Of a stretch of DNA of 64,000 nucleotides, positions 24,570 to 47,782 are shown in pieces. The stretch is from Arthrobacter sp. SLBN-100 (GTDB lineage Bacteria > Actinomycetota > Actinomycetes > Actinomycetales > Micrococcaceae), in assembly GCF_006715305.1 (NCBI RefSeq), contig NZ_VFMY01000001.1:2666001-2730000 (forward strand), read 5' to 3'. Each line of letters opens with the position of its first letter. Within the stretch, counting starts at the first letter, position 1. Made by a program: the position numbers and the translations under genes. A model generated the notes under the pieces. It searched no databases. It had not been told where the DNA came from and was given only the letters and a program-made list of their open reading frames with translations.

Positions 24570-25510
24570 TAGTTCCCGCTGACGGACAGGCGTCCATCGA
24601 AGCTGAACTCGCAGGCGTTCGGCGGGCCTTCCAGCGGTTGCACCAGCGTCTTCGGCCCTTACCGGTGGAGTCCAGGCTCAGGATCGCAAGGTAGATGCAC
24701 TTCGGCTGCCTCCCCCGGCGCGGTGTATACCGGTTTGAGGTCCTTGGCGATCTGCGACCAGTCCTTCCTCGAGGCATAGCGGAAGCTGTCGGGCAGCAGG
24801 TGAACGAGGCATAGCGGAAGCTGTCGGGCAGCAGGTGAACGAGGCATAGCGGAAGCTGCCGGGCAGCAGGTGAACGATGCATGTCGGCGCGATGGCCTGC
24901 GGCCGTACCGCACCGACTGCATCCGGCAGGCCCTTGAGCCCGTCTCAGACCATGATGCAGCAGTCGGCCACGCCGCGGTTCTTGATCTCGGTCAGCACCC
25001 GCAGCCAGTACTTCGCGACCTCGCCGTCGCCGTGCTCGCCAGCCCACAGTCCGAGGATCCCGAGTCCCGTCCACCGTGACGGCCAAGCAAGGTAGATCGG
25101 GCGGTTCGCGACCTGGTCGTCGCCGCTCTTCACGCTTACGCAGTCGATGAAGATCATCGGGTGCACCGGATCAAGTGTGCGGTTCTGCCATTCGCCCATC
25201 CGCTCCAGCACCCGATCATTGATCGCGGAGATGGACTGTTTGGAAACCTCGGCGCGCCATAAACCTCTGCCAGGTACGCCAACACCTCACCGTGCGTCAG
25301 GCCACTTTCCGCGGCTCGAACGCGTCGCGGTCTCTGGGCAGCGAGATCTCCACCAGCCCGGCCTCGGTCAGCACCATCTTGGACCGCCGGCCGTTACCGG
25401 AATTACCGCCGTCGCCCTCCAGCACGGACTCCATCATCGGCTTGGTCAGCTTCTGCAGCAGGCCGCCTTCCCGGTCAAATGCAGCCCTTCAGCGCGGACA
25501 CATGAGCGGG
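24570..25510 (-). pseudogene. IS256-family (mutator-type) transposase remnant
   Basis: Pieces of an IS256 transposase can be read in order on the minus strand in changing frames. They are a GGLLQKLTKPMMESVLEGD start, KMVLTEAGLVEISLPRDRD, the MGEWQNRTLDPVHPMIFIDC catalytic-core segment with its DDE Asp, YWLRVLTEIKNRGVADC, SRKDWSQIAKDLKPVYTAPG, and the end LSLDSTGKGRRRW then FDGRLSVSGN. At least two N-terminal blocks and one C-terminal block are deleted and several frameshifts are needed, so it cannot be active. A 35-bp unit is present three times at 24771-24875. No terminal inverted repeats could be defined. Confidence 0.85.
24771..24875 (+). repeat. 35-bp tandem repeat, three copies, inside IS256 remnant
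   Basis: The unit beginning GAGGCATAGCGGAAGCTGTC and ending GCAGGTGAAC occurs at 24771-24805, 24806-24840 and 24841-24875. The third copy has one substitution. It repeats the transposase segment VHLLPDSFRYAS and is not a multiple of three, so it adds frameshifts. Confidence 0.9.
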
Positions 25511-26032
25511 AGTTGTAGCGCCTGGATGGGCATGAAGTAGGTTGTGTGCTCTAAGAGCCGTGGCTGTTGTGTGGAACTCCTGAGCGTCGTCGACAGCATC
25601 CGGGATCCAAAGCGTGGATGCCTGAATGCGGAAGGCCCGAATCGGTGATGGCTGGGTCTGGCCGCAGGTCGTCTGGCGGTTACTCGTGCCATCACTCCGT
25701 CCCCTGCCGTACCGCGACTGCCCTCCCTCGTGTCTCGGGCTCGTGGTACATGGCTGCCGGCAGTAAGAGGGGCTTCCGGCTCAGTCCGTGGAAGGGATCC
25801 TTGACCGCGACCAAGGCGCACGCCAGCACCTCACGATCGGGCTCCAGCCGCTGCGGGTGACATCCACACCCAGCTCGTCGAGAGTACAGAACGTGGTCAA
25901 TCAGAACATGCGAAAGCGGTCGCGACTCTCGACCTTGACTACGTGTCGCGCGCCGGAGCCATAATCGGGCTGGGCACCAGAGCGTGCACAGAGATGAGCC
26001 GACGGATGGCGCTGCCGGAGAGGAGCCCCCGA
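25511..26032. other. Unassigned stretch between IS remnant and YciI pseudogene
   Basis: About 520 bases with open frames of up to 110 codons on both strands, but none has a ribosome binding site or recognisable motif. It probably contains decayed genes. Confidence 0.45.
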
Positions 26033-26373
26033 ATGACCAAGTACCTGATCTCGTTTCCGAGTGAGGCCATGGCGTTCCCCCAAGAGGACTTCGAGGCGGT
26101 GGTCGAAGCCGCGCATGCCGTCATCGATGAGGCCAAGTCGGCGGGCGTATACGTCTTCGGTGGCGGGATCGATGAAGACATGACCCGGTGCTCGTGGCCA
26201 GCGACGGTACCGTCACCGAAGGCACGTACCCAGGCCACAAGATGCCCAATGGGGGCTACACCGTTCTCGAGTTGCCTTCACGGGAGGCGGCACTCGAGTG
26301 GGCAGCGAAGACCGCCCTCGCCTGCCGCTGCTCGCAACAGGTTCGGCAGTTCCAGTACGACCCGGCCAGCTGA
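26033..26373 (+). pseudogene. YciI/DGPF-domain protein gene with a frameshift
   Basis: The ATG at 26033 has a GGAGAGGAG site upstream. The first frame gives MTKYLISFPSEAMAFPQEDF and continues to AKSAGVYVFGGGIDEDM. The second half is in another frame: VLVASDGTVTEGTYPGHK, NGGYTVLELPSREAALEWAA and the end QFQYDPAS. Adding one base near 26183 joins the two into a normal YciI-like protein of about 113 residues, a family of small dimeric proteins of unclear function. It is therefore probably inactivated by a single-base deletion. It is stranded between rRNA operons 1 and 2. Confidence 0.8.
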
Positions 26374-26495
26374 CGAGGGCATTGTCAGCCAGAGGCGGTG
26401 GTGGATCGCGTGCCCATAATGAAGGCGTGCAGCAGCGAATGGACGGTCACCTTGACCGACGGCGCTGAGGGTTGGCCTTGGTTGTTTAAATGCGG

Positions 26496-26526
26496 GAGGC
26501 CCCAACCAGGTGCTGGTTGGGGCCTC
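26496..26526 (-). terminator. Terminator of rRNA operon 2
   Basis: The same 14-bp GAGGCCCCAACCAG hairpin as after operon 1 (arms 26496-26509 and 26513-26526). The duplicated segment begins at about 26469, just beyond it. Confidence 0.85.
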
Positions 26527-26541
26527 GACCGTTTAATGGTT

Positions 26542-26660
26542 GTCCGGCGGTGACCTACTCTCCCACACCCTCCCGGGTGCAGTACCATCGGCGCTGTGGG
26601 TCTTAGCTTCCGGGTTCGGAATGGGACCGGGCGTTTCCCCCACGCTATGACCGCCGTAAC
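26542..26660 (-). rRNA. rrf: 5S ribosomal RNA, operon 2
   Basis: 119 bases, apparently identical to the operon 1 copy, with the GTTACGGCGG/CCGCCGGAC closing helix. Confidence 0.95.
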
Positions 26661-26884
26661 CCTTGTACCCGCCACACACCCCGGGGGGGTGGTGTGGGAA
26701 AACTGTGGTTACAACATGTTCTGCAATGAATGCAGTAGTGGTGTTGTTATTCAATTATGTTCCCTCAGCAACGAAACCAGGTTTGGTTTGTTGTTTGGGA
26801 ACCACATAGTGGACGCAAGCAGTCTTGTTTCTTTTTACCATCAGCTGGTGTGAACGTCTTTTGAATCCGTTCACGCCAATGGTG

Positions 26885-32046
<5,162 letters not shown>

Positions 32047-32281
32047 AAGTAAAACAGACACAACCCCCAGCCCCGGGAAAACGGGACCAAAAAGCTGCAC
32101 AAAATTTGAAACCAGCTGTAAAAACCAGACCCCACCACAGGGGCGGAAGGATCCAGCCAAAACAACCAATCAATAAAACAATTGGTATCAACAAACTTGG
32201 CACACTATTGAGTTCTCAAACAACAGACACACCCGGCACCACCCAAACCAACGTTCAGGATCGCTCCGGAGCAACTTTTCA

Positions 32282-32310
32282 AACTTACCCGACCACCGGA
32301 AGCTTTGCAA
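32282..32310 (-). promoter_or_regulatory. rRNA promoter, operon 2
   Basis: TTGCAA, 17 bases, TAAGTT on the minus strand, identical to operon 1 including the upstream sequence as far as 32516. Confidence 0.75.
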
Positions 32311-32614
32311 ATCAGCGTTTCCGCAATTACCAGCTTCCAACAATCAGCCCCCACCCGAACCGGCACGCCCAAAAGCGAACCATTTCCAGGCCATTTGAAG
32401 AAGGGGGGTTGGCCGCAAACTTTCCGCATCAGCGGCGGCGACTCAGAAAACAATACACCCCCACAGCCCACCCCGCAAATCAACCCCAACCCCACCCCCA
32501 CACCCCCAAAAAGCCCGAAAAGACAAGGGATTCCCGGGGGTGTAGCGCCGGGAAAAGTCGCCGGCAGGGCGGACCGGACCCTATGCGCTGCCTCACATCC
32601 GCGCGCTTGGCCTG

Positions 32615-36767
<4,153 letters not shown>

Positions 36768-36822
36768 GACGGTAAGTCTAGGCGGGTGTGGGGGGGGTTG
36801 TTGGATGGGGGGTTGGGGTTAA

Positions 36823-36863
36823 AGCAGAGAGGGCCCTGACGTCGTTTGTCAGGGCCCTGCTCT
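36823..36863 (-). terminator. Terminator of rRNA operon 3
   Basis: A strong stem (AGGGCCCTGAC with GTCAGGGCCCT, extended by AGAGCAG/CTCTGCT) with a 7-base loop and TTTAA after it on the minus strand. Its sequence differs from the terminator shared by operons 1 and 2. Confidence 0.85.
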
Positions 36864-36873
36864 TGTAATTTAT

Positions 36874-36992
36874 GTCCGGCGGTGACCTACTCTCCCACAC
36901 CCTCCCGGGTGCAGTACCATCGGCGCTGTGGGTCTTAGCTTCCGGGTTCGGAATGGGACCGGGCGTTTCCCCCACGCTATGACCGCCGTAAC
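36874..36992 (-). rRNA. rrf: 5S ribosomal RNA, operon 3
   Basis: 119 bases, apparently identical to the other two 5S genes. Confidence 0.95.
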
Positions 36993-37217
36993 CCTTGTAC
37001 CCGCCACACACCCCGGGGGGGGTGGTGTGGGAAAACTGTGGTTACAACATGTTCTGCAATGAATGCAGTAGTGGTGTTGTTATTCAATTATGTTCCCTCA
37101 GCAACGAAACCAGGTTTGGTTTGTTGTTTGGGAACCACATAGTGGACGCAAGCAGTCTTGTTTCTTTTTACCATCAGCTGGTGTGAACGTCTTTTGAATC
37201 CGTTCACGCCAATGGTG

Positions 37218-42383
<5,166 letters not shown>

Positions 42384-42618
42384 AAGTAAAACAGACACAA
42401 CCCCCAGCCCCGGGAAAACGGGACCAAAAAGCTGCACAAAATTTGAAACCAGCTGTAAAAACCAGACCCCACCACAGGGGCGGAAGGATCCAGCCAAAAC
42501 AACCAATCAATAAAACAATTGGTATCAACAAACTTGGCACACTATTGAGTTCTCAAACAACAGACACACCCGGCACCACCCAAACCAACGTTCAGGATCG
42601 CTCCGGAGCAACTTTTCA

Positions 42619-42647
42619 AACTTACCCGACCATCCGTTCCGATGCAA
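42619..42647 (-). promoter_or_regulatory. rRNA promoter, operon 3 (diverged upstream half)
   Basis: On the minus strand TTGCAT (42642-42647), a 17-base spacer and TAAGTT (42619-42624). Homology with operons 1 and 2 stops at 42632, inside the spacer, so the -10 and leader are shared while the -35 and upstream sequence are different but keep the same spacing. Confidence 0.75.
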
Positions 42648-43001
42648 ATCCATTTTCCAGGATTTTCATCGGTGGGAAGTCGTCCCCACCTCTTCAGCGG
42701 CGCTCGAAAGCCCTGCCAGATTTGGTCTTTATTTTGGGGTTTTGGCCGCCCGGGGTATCCAGCTCTTCGCTGTCTCCCTCGCGGCGACTTAGAAAACAAT
42801 ACACCCCTGCCGGCCTCACCGCAAATCCCCTCCGGAGGGGATCTTGGGCCCGGGATTCCGGGCCAAAAGGGGCACCCGCGCCCCCGGACGGCCATCCGCT
42901 GTCGGACTTGCCTTGTATGTGCTGCACCACAGTCGCCGACGGCGGATTTCGACAGGCTCAATCACCGGCCGCAGCCCCAACCGTGCCGTGGCTTAAACAG
43001 C
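42648..43001. other. Upstream region of rRNA operon 3, no gene seen
   Basis: About 350 bases. It may hold further rRNA promoters or activator sites, but I could not identify a second -35/-10 pair with confidence. The longer open frames lack ribosome binding sites. Confidence 0.5.
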
Positions 43002-43037
43002 AGAAGGGCCGGCAACCGTGAGGTTGCCGGCCCTTCT
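43002..43037 (-). terminator. Terminator after rpsN
   Basis: A perfect 16-bp stem (AGAAGGGCCGGCAACC, 43002-43017 with 43022-43037) and 4-base loop, 28 bases after the rpsN stop on the minus strand. Confidence 0.88.
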
Positions 43038-43064
43038 CAAGCAGCTGGTATCAGCAGGACTGGG

Positions 43065-43370
43065 TTACCAGGAGGACTTGGTGACGCCAGGGAGCTCGCC
43101 CTTGTGGGCCATGTCGCGGAAGCGGACACGGGAGATACCGAACTTCTGGAGGGTACCGCGGGGGCGGCCGTCGATGATGTCGCGGTTACGCAGACGGATC
43201 GGGGACGCGTTGCGGGGCAGCTTCTGCAGGCCCAGGCGGGCTGCTTCGCGTGCTTCGTCGGTTGCGTTTTCGTCAACCAGGGTCTTCTTCAGCTCGAGGC
43301 GCTTTGCAGCGTAACGCTCAACGATGACCTTGCGCTGCTCATTGCGAGCAATCTTGGACTTCTTAGCCAT
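43065..43370 (-). CDS. rpsN: 30S ribosomal protein S14, zinc-independent type
   Basis: A 101-residue S14 ([21 protein letters not shown]-terminal GLPGV-like end [11 protein letters not shown]). The short zinc-binding S14 type of about 61 residues has two CXXC pairs; this protein has no Cys, so it is the long C-minus form. It follows rpmG after 2 bases. In Streptomyces and mycobacteria the same gene set is repressed by Zur and replaces zinc-binding ribosomal proteins when zinc is scarce. Whether a second S14 gene exists here cannot be seen. Confidence 0.95.
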   Translation of the reverse strand: MAKKSKIARNEQRKVIVERYAAKRLELKKTLVDENATDEAREAARLGLQKLPRNASPIRLRNRDIIDGRPRGTLQKFGISRVRFRDMAHKGELPGVTKSSW

Positions 43371-43372
43371 GT

Positions 43373-43540
43373 TTAACGCTCCTCTCGGAATTCGACGTGC
43401 TGGCGGATCTTGGGGTCGTACTTCTTCAGGACCATACGGTCCGGGTCGTTACGACGGTTCTTGCGGGTTACGTAGGTGTAACCCGTGCCCGCAGTCGACT
43501 TGAGCTTGATGATCGGACGTACGTCCTTGTCCTTAGCCAC
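43373..43540 (-). CDS. rpmG: 50S ribosomal protein L33, cysteine-free type
   Basis: A 55-residue protein starting at GTG ([20 protein letters not shown], then [20 protein letters not shown], ending FREER). It lacks the two CXXC pairs of zinc-binding L33. The start GTG shares one base with the rpmB stop (TAGTG), so translation is coupled. The gene is too short for ordinary ORF cut-offs. It works in the large ribosomal subunit near the E site. Confidence 0.95.
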   Translation of the reverse strand: MAKDKDVRPIIKLKSTAGTGYTYVTRKNRRNDPDRMVLKKYDPKIRQHVEFREER

Positions 43541-43776
43541 TAGAGCTTCACCCCACGAGCGAGAATGCTGGCGACGACAACGTCGATGCCGCGTACGTCG
43601 ATGGTCTTGATGCCCTTTGCAGATACCTGCAGCGTGACATTACGGCGCAGGGACGGAACCCAGTAGCGCTTCTTCTGAATGTTCGGATCGAACCGACGCT
43701 TGTTGCGGCGGTGCGAGTGCGAAATGCTGTGCCCAAAGCCCGGCTCGGCCCCGGTCACTTGGCAGTGTGCTGCCAT
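43540..43776 (-). CDS. rpmB: 50S ribosomal protein L28, zinc-independent type
   Basis: A 78-residue L28 ([39 protein letters not shown], ending [11 protein letters not shown]). Only one Cys is present, so the four-Cys zinc site of C-plus L28 proteins is absent. It is first in rpmB-rpmG-rpsN. An AGGAG site lies upstream. A sequence ATCATTACTTTCA about 25 bases before the start weakly recalls half of a Zur box, but I could not fit a full palindrome. Confidence 0.95.
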   Translation of the reverse strand: MAAHCQVTGAEPGFGHSISHSHRRNKRRFDPNIQKKRYWVPSLRRNVTLQVSAKGIKTIDVRGIDVVVASILARGVKL

Positions 43777-44104
43777 GACTTCTCCTCAAGAATTGAAAGT
43801 AATGATCCGCATATCTGCTGCTGGACCATGCTGCTAAGGGCGACCCAAAAGTGAAGAAGGGCAACGGTTAGTCACGCAACTTGAGCCCCTAACTACCGGC
43901 CGCCCTGGAGAAATTACCGGACAACCGGAGCAATTGCGCACGCTCCGCGCACTTAGCGCCTACCAAGTCTACGAGTTCACGCAATTAAAGACCAATCCGG
44001 CGCCCGAGGGTGTATAAGCAGACCGCTGAAGCTGAACCGGAGACATAGCAAATACAGGCGCCTTTTCACAGCATAATGAGAGCTTCCGCGCACATCTTTG
44101 AAGC
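43777..44104. other. Divergent intergenic region between rpmB and the reductase pseudogene
   Basis: About 330 bases that must hold the rpmB promoter. Composition is less G+C rich than in the neighbouring genes. No gene or clear hairpin was found. Confidence 0.5.
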
Positions 44105-45670
44105 ATGAAGACCCAGCTCCTGCCGGCATCTCCGGCCTCCAACGGCTCCCGCGGCCCGGATGCTCCACGAGCATCCCGTGGTCCGGCCGCACTGTTCGCT
44201 GCCCAGCACCGGCGACGAATGCTCCGGGCGGACCTCCTCACTGTCATTGCCTGGGCGTCGGTCGCCGCCGCCGTCGCCCTTTGGCTGTCCGACGGCGGTG
44301 CTGCCGCCATCAGCTCCCCTGCCTCCGCCTTCACCGCGGCGGGAACCGTGGCGGGCCTGGCGGGCATGGACCTGGTCCTCCTGATGCTGCTCCTGGCAGC
44401 CAGGATTCCGTTAGTGGACAGGACCTTCGGCCACGACCGCGCCCTGGACTTCCATCGGAAACTTGGAAAGCCGTCCCTCTACCTGCTCCTGGCAGCCAGG
44501 ATTCCGTTAGTGGACAGGACCTTCGGCCACGACCGCGCCCTGGACTTCCATCGGAAACTTGGAAAGCCGTCCCTCTACCTGCTCCTGGCCCACGGGCTCC
44601 TGATCGCTGCCGGGTACGGAATGGCTGAGGGGCGGGATCCGGTCAGCGAGTCGATCGCCCTGTGGGTCTTGGTACCGGACATGCGGCTGGCCTTTGTCTC
44701 AATGGCCCTTTTCCTCGCCGTCGTCATCACCTCGCTGGTAGCGGTCCGGCGCCGTTTTCCCTACGAGTTCTGGTACGCGGTGCACCTGCTGACGTATGCC
44801 GCCGTCGGCACCTCGCTCCCCCATCAGTTCAGCGTGGGCGGGCTGTTCGCGGAAGGAACCTGGGAGCGCTGGTACTGGCTCGCCATCTGCGCCGCAACAG
44901 GCGCGGCCCTGACCTACTTCCGGGTGCTGCAGCCTCTGATTGCCTCCTCCCGGCACAGCTTGACGGTCAGCCGGGTGCAAAGGATTGCCGCCGGCGTGGT
45001 CAGCATCGAGATGACGGGCCTTCAGCTTGACCGGCTGGCCGGAACCGGCGGCAGGTTCTTTGTCTGGCGGTTCCTCGCCCCGGGGCTGTGGTGGCATTCC
45101 CATCCGTTCAGCCTTTCCGCCTAGCCGCTCGTGTGGGGTTCCGACGGCGAGGGCCGGCTCCGCATCACGGTCCGGAACCTTGGCAGGGGCTCTGCCCGGC
45201 TGGCCAGGCTCCGCACGGGCACCAAAGTGATGGTGGAGGGACCGTACGGAGTGTTCAGCACTGGGGCTCGTACCCGGGACAAAGTAGTGATGATCGGGAC
45301 CGGCATCGGCATCACACCCCTGCGCGCCCTGTTGGAAAGCACCCCCTTTGCCCCCGGCGACGCCACCATCATCCTGCGGGGGCACACGGAGCAGGAACTG
45401 TACCTCGGCAACGAAATCAACGATATCTGCCAGCAGCGCGGGGGCCGTCTTTTCCATGCAACCGGCCCCCGCACCCGTTGGGACTCCGGGAGCTGGCTGC
45501 CCGAGGATGCAGTGCGCAGCGGCTACCGCCTGGCTTCGTATGCCCCTGACCTCGCCGCATCCGACATCTACATTTGCGGGCCGTCCGCATGGGCCAGCAA
45601 TGTCATTGCCGATGCCCGTGCTGCGGGTGTCTGGCCGGAACAGATCCATCATGAAAGGTTCGACTGGTGA
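44105..45670 (+). pseudogene. Ferric-reductase-like flavocytochrome with in-frame amber codon and internal duplication
   Basis: One frame runs from the ATG at 44105 to 45670 and is broken only by TAG at 45122-45124, right after HPFSLSA, the FAD-binding motif. The N-terminal part has the ferric-reductase membrane domain with heme-ligand-type His (FHRKLG, LLLAHGLLIAAGYG, VHLLTYAAVGTSLPHQFS). The part after the stop has the NAD-binding half (RTRDKVVMIGTGIGITPLRA, IYICGPSAWAS). A 96-bp unit encoding LLLAARIPLVDRTFG through GKPSLY is present twice in tandem (44387-44578). Without it the length (about 489) fits the family. GTG 45131 lacks a ribosome binding site. I infer a pseudogene; stop-codon readthrough or a sequence error is the alternative. 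FMN-binding and apbE genes follow directly. Confidence 0.85.
44387..44578 (+). repeat. 96-bp tandem duplication inside the reductase gene
   Basis: Two identical 96-bp units (44387-44482 and 44483-44578) are followed by an 11-base match CTGCTCCTGGC. The 11-base match at both ends suggests the duplication arose by slippage or unequal exchange between short direct repeats already in the ancestral gene. It adds exactly 32 residues. Confidence 0.95.
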
Positions 45671-46113
45671 GAGCACGAGGAGCAGTTTCAGCAGCCCTTG
45701 CCTCTGCCGGCATCCTGCTCGCAGGGTGGCAGGCCGGAGCCCAAGTGGCAGAAACCGGAAGCCCGACAACCGCCACTTCGACGGGTTCCACAGGGACGTC
45801 AGGCAGCGGCTCTGCGGGCGCGTCCGCGCAGGCAGCAGTGGCTACCTACCAGGGCACCGCCGTCCAGACCCGGTTCGGTGCCGTCCAGGTGCAGATGACC
45901 GTCAATGGCGGCACCATCACCGATGTTACGGCGCTTCACCTCACCGACGACGACCGCAAGTCCATCCAGATCAGTAACCGGGCCGCCCCGCTGCTGCGCA
46001 GCGAAGTACTCGCGGCCCAATCCGCCGATGTCCAGACCATCAGCGGGGCCACCGTCACCAGCAACGCCTATCTCACGTCCCTCCAGGCAGCCCTCGATGC
46101 CGCACACCTCTGA
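45667..46113 (+). CDS. Exported FMN-binding domain protein
   Basis: A 148-residue protein with a GTG start overlapping the previous stop by 4 bases (GTGA). An N-terminal signal segment (SAALASAGILLAGWQAGA) and a Ser/Thr/Gly-rich linker precede an FMN-binding domain of the NqrC/RnfG type. The flavinylation motif SGATVT is at about residues 126-131, where the last Thr is the expected site of covalent FMN attachment by ApbE. It should pass electrons outside the membrane. Its expected electron donor is the broken flavocytochrome gene upstream, and the transferase is encoded just downstream. Confidence 0.87.
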   Translation: MRARGAVSAALASAGILLAGWQAGAQVAETGSPTTATSTGSTGTSGSGSAGASAQAAVATYQGTAVQTRFGAVQVQMTVNGGTITDVTALHLTDDDRKSIQISNRAAPLLRSEVLAAQSADVQTISGATVTSNAYLTSLQAALDAAHL

Positions 46114-46960
46114 CGCCGCAGCTCCCGGGCACCAGCCGGCGCAGCTCAAGGCCCGGACGTTCAACTGCATGGGTACGGTAATCAGCCTGACCGTTCCAGC
46201 GAAATCCTTGCCCATTGCGCCCTCGCCCCAAAGGCTTGGCCCGGGAGGGCAGCCCGCGGACGATGAACTGGCAGCCGCTGCCGCCGTCGTCGAACGCACC
46301 TTCCGGGAGCTGGACCAAACGTTCAGCCTGTACCGGCGTGGTTCAGAAGCCAGCGCCCTGGCGCGGGGGGAGCTCGCCCTGCCGGACGCTTCGGCAGTGA
46401 CGCGGGACCTTTTTGCCGAGGCCCTGGAATGGCGGCTGAATACCGAAGGCGCCTTCACCCCGGAAAGAGCCGACGGCGTCCTGGACCTGTCCGGGCTCGT
46501 CAAGGGCCACGCGATCCGGGAAGCCGCCACGTCACTGCTGGCGCTCGGATTGTTTGACTGGTGCCTGAATGCCGGCGGGGATGTGCTTGTCAGCGGCTCG
46601 CCGCGGCCGGGAAGCGACGAGGCCTGGCACACCGGCATCGTTGATCCTTCCGACCGCACCGCCCTGCTCGCCGGCTGCGACTTGGGTAACGGACGACGGC
46701 GGCACGCGGCTTTGGCCACGTCAGGCTCCGCAGAGCGGGGGGACCACATTTGGTCAGCCTCAGCTTCCGGCCCTGATTTTGCGCAGGTATCGGTGCTGGC
46801 CGAGGACATTGTCACGGCGGACGTTTTGGCCACCGCGATCTTCGCCGGCGGCGTACCGATGATGAACCGCGCCACGGAGGGCTGGGAGATCGACGTCCTG
46901 GCAGTCCGCACCGACGGCCAGCTACTGGCAACCCCGGGATTTAGGGCTGAAGCCTCGTGA
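46097..46960 (+). CDS. apbE: FAD:protein FMN transferase
   Basis: A 287-residue ApbE protein if started at ATG 46097, which overlaps the previous gene by 17 bases; a later Met in FNCMGTVISLTVP (46169) is possible. Family motifs are ELDQTFSLYRRGSEASALAR, LDLSGLVKGHAIREAA, FDWCLNAGGDVLVSG, the ATSGSAERG segment and SVLAEDIVTADVLATAIF with the Mg-binding Asp/Thr. It transfers FMN from FAD to a Thr of FMN-binding domains such as the protein encoded just upstream. No lipobox is visible, so it may act in the cytoplasm or be exported by another route. Confidence 0.9.
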   Translation: MPHTSDAAAPGHQPAQLKARTFNCMGTVISLTVPAKSLPIAPSPQRLGPGGQPADDELAAAAAVVERTFRELDQTFSLYRRGSEASALARGELALPDASAVTRDLFAEALEWRLNTEGAFTPERADGVLDLSGLVKGHAIREAATSLLALGLFDWCLNAGGDVLVSGSPRPGSDEAWHTGIVDPSDRTALLAGCDLGNGRRRHAALATSGSAERGDHIWSASASGPDFAQVSVLAEDIVTADVLATAIFAGGVPMMNRATEGWEIDVLAVRTDGQLLATPGFRAEAS

Positions 46961-47708
46961 GCTGGGCGTACTTCGGCTGTAAGCCGTCGCCGGAGGACTT
47001 TCCGGTGACCCGGCGGACAACCCACGGCCCGGCGTACTCGCGGAACCAGCCGGCGTTCGCCCGGATGGCATCCAGCCCGCTCAGCTCGGGAACGGGGGTC
47101 ATGGGCGGGATGTCGATGGAGTGGTCGTGTTCCAGGACGTCCAACACGCGCTTGGCCATGTTGGCGTGGCCCGCTGCGGACATGTGCATCCGGTCCTGCG
47201 CCCACATGCCCCAGTCGTAGTACTCGCTGAAGCGCCAGTAGTCCACCAGCAAGGCGCCATGGTCTCCGGCGATGCCGCGCACCAGTTCGTTGTAAATGGC
47301 CGTCCGGCCGCGCATGGTGCTGAAAACCTTCGAGCCCCGCGCGTCGAAGCCTGTAAACATGACCACGATGGCACCGGTGGCGCGCAGTTTGGCGATGGCG
47401 TCGTCGTACTCCACCAGGAGGTCGTCAATGTCGATCCGGGGCCGGAGGATGTCGTTGGCTCCCGCGTAAATGCTCACCAGGGTGGGATTAAGTTCGACGG
47501 CGGCGTCCACCTGCTCAGTGAGGATCTGGCGGAGCTTCCTGCCGCGGATAGCGAGGTTGGCATAACCAAAGCCGGGATCAGCAGCGCCCAGCTGTTCGGC
47601 CACGCGGTCTGCCCAGCCGCGGACGCCGTTGGGGCGGGCGGGATCATCGTCGCCCACGCCTTCGGTGAAGGAGTCACCAAGGGCTACGAACCGGGTTATG
47701 AAATCCAT
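46941..47708 (-). CDS. SGNH/GDSL hydrolase
   Basis: I place the start at ATG 47708 (MDFITRFVALGDSFTEGVGD, 255 residues); a longer frame from 47771 adds a non-homologous tail. SGNH blocks are present: block I GDSFTEG with the catalytic Ser, block III in IYAGANDILRP (Asn) and the catalytic Asp-x-x-His in DRMHMSAAGHANMA. No signal peptide is seen. Such esterases in actinobacteria act on acylated carbohydrates or lipids; the substrate is unknown. Its 3' end overlaps the convergent apbE gene by 20 bases. A broken paralogue lies at 48632-50690. Confidence 0.9.
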   Translation of the reverse strand: MDFITRFVALGDSFTEGVGDDDPARPNGVRGWADRVAEQLGAADPGFGYANLAIRGRKLRQILTEQVDAAVELNPTLVSIYAGANDILRPRIDIDDLLVEYDDAIAKLRATGAIVVMFTGFDARGSKVFSTMRGRTAIYNELVRGIAGDHGALLVDYWRFSEYYDWGMWAQDRMHMSAAGHANMAKRVLDVLEHDHSIDIPPMTPVPELSGLDAIRANAGWFREYAGPWVVRRVTGKSSGDGLQPKYAQLTRLQP

Positions 47709-47782
47709 CTGGTCAGTCTGCCATCCGTTGTTGGGGGCAACCAAGTTCCCTTTGCTTGTCCCCGGGTTCACGGCATGGCAGG

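Noticed and set aside
43777..43830. A Zur box upstream of rpmB
   Set aside because: ATCATTACTTTCA resembles a half-site only; the second half of the palindrome is missing.
45131..45670. An independent reductase gene starting at GTG 45131
   Set aside because: It is in the same frame as the upstream membrane part, lacks an RBS and starts inside the flavin/NAD reductase domain; it is the tail of the interrupted gene.
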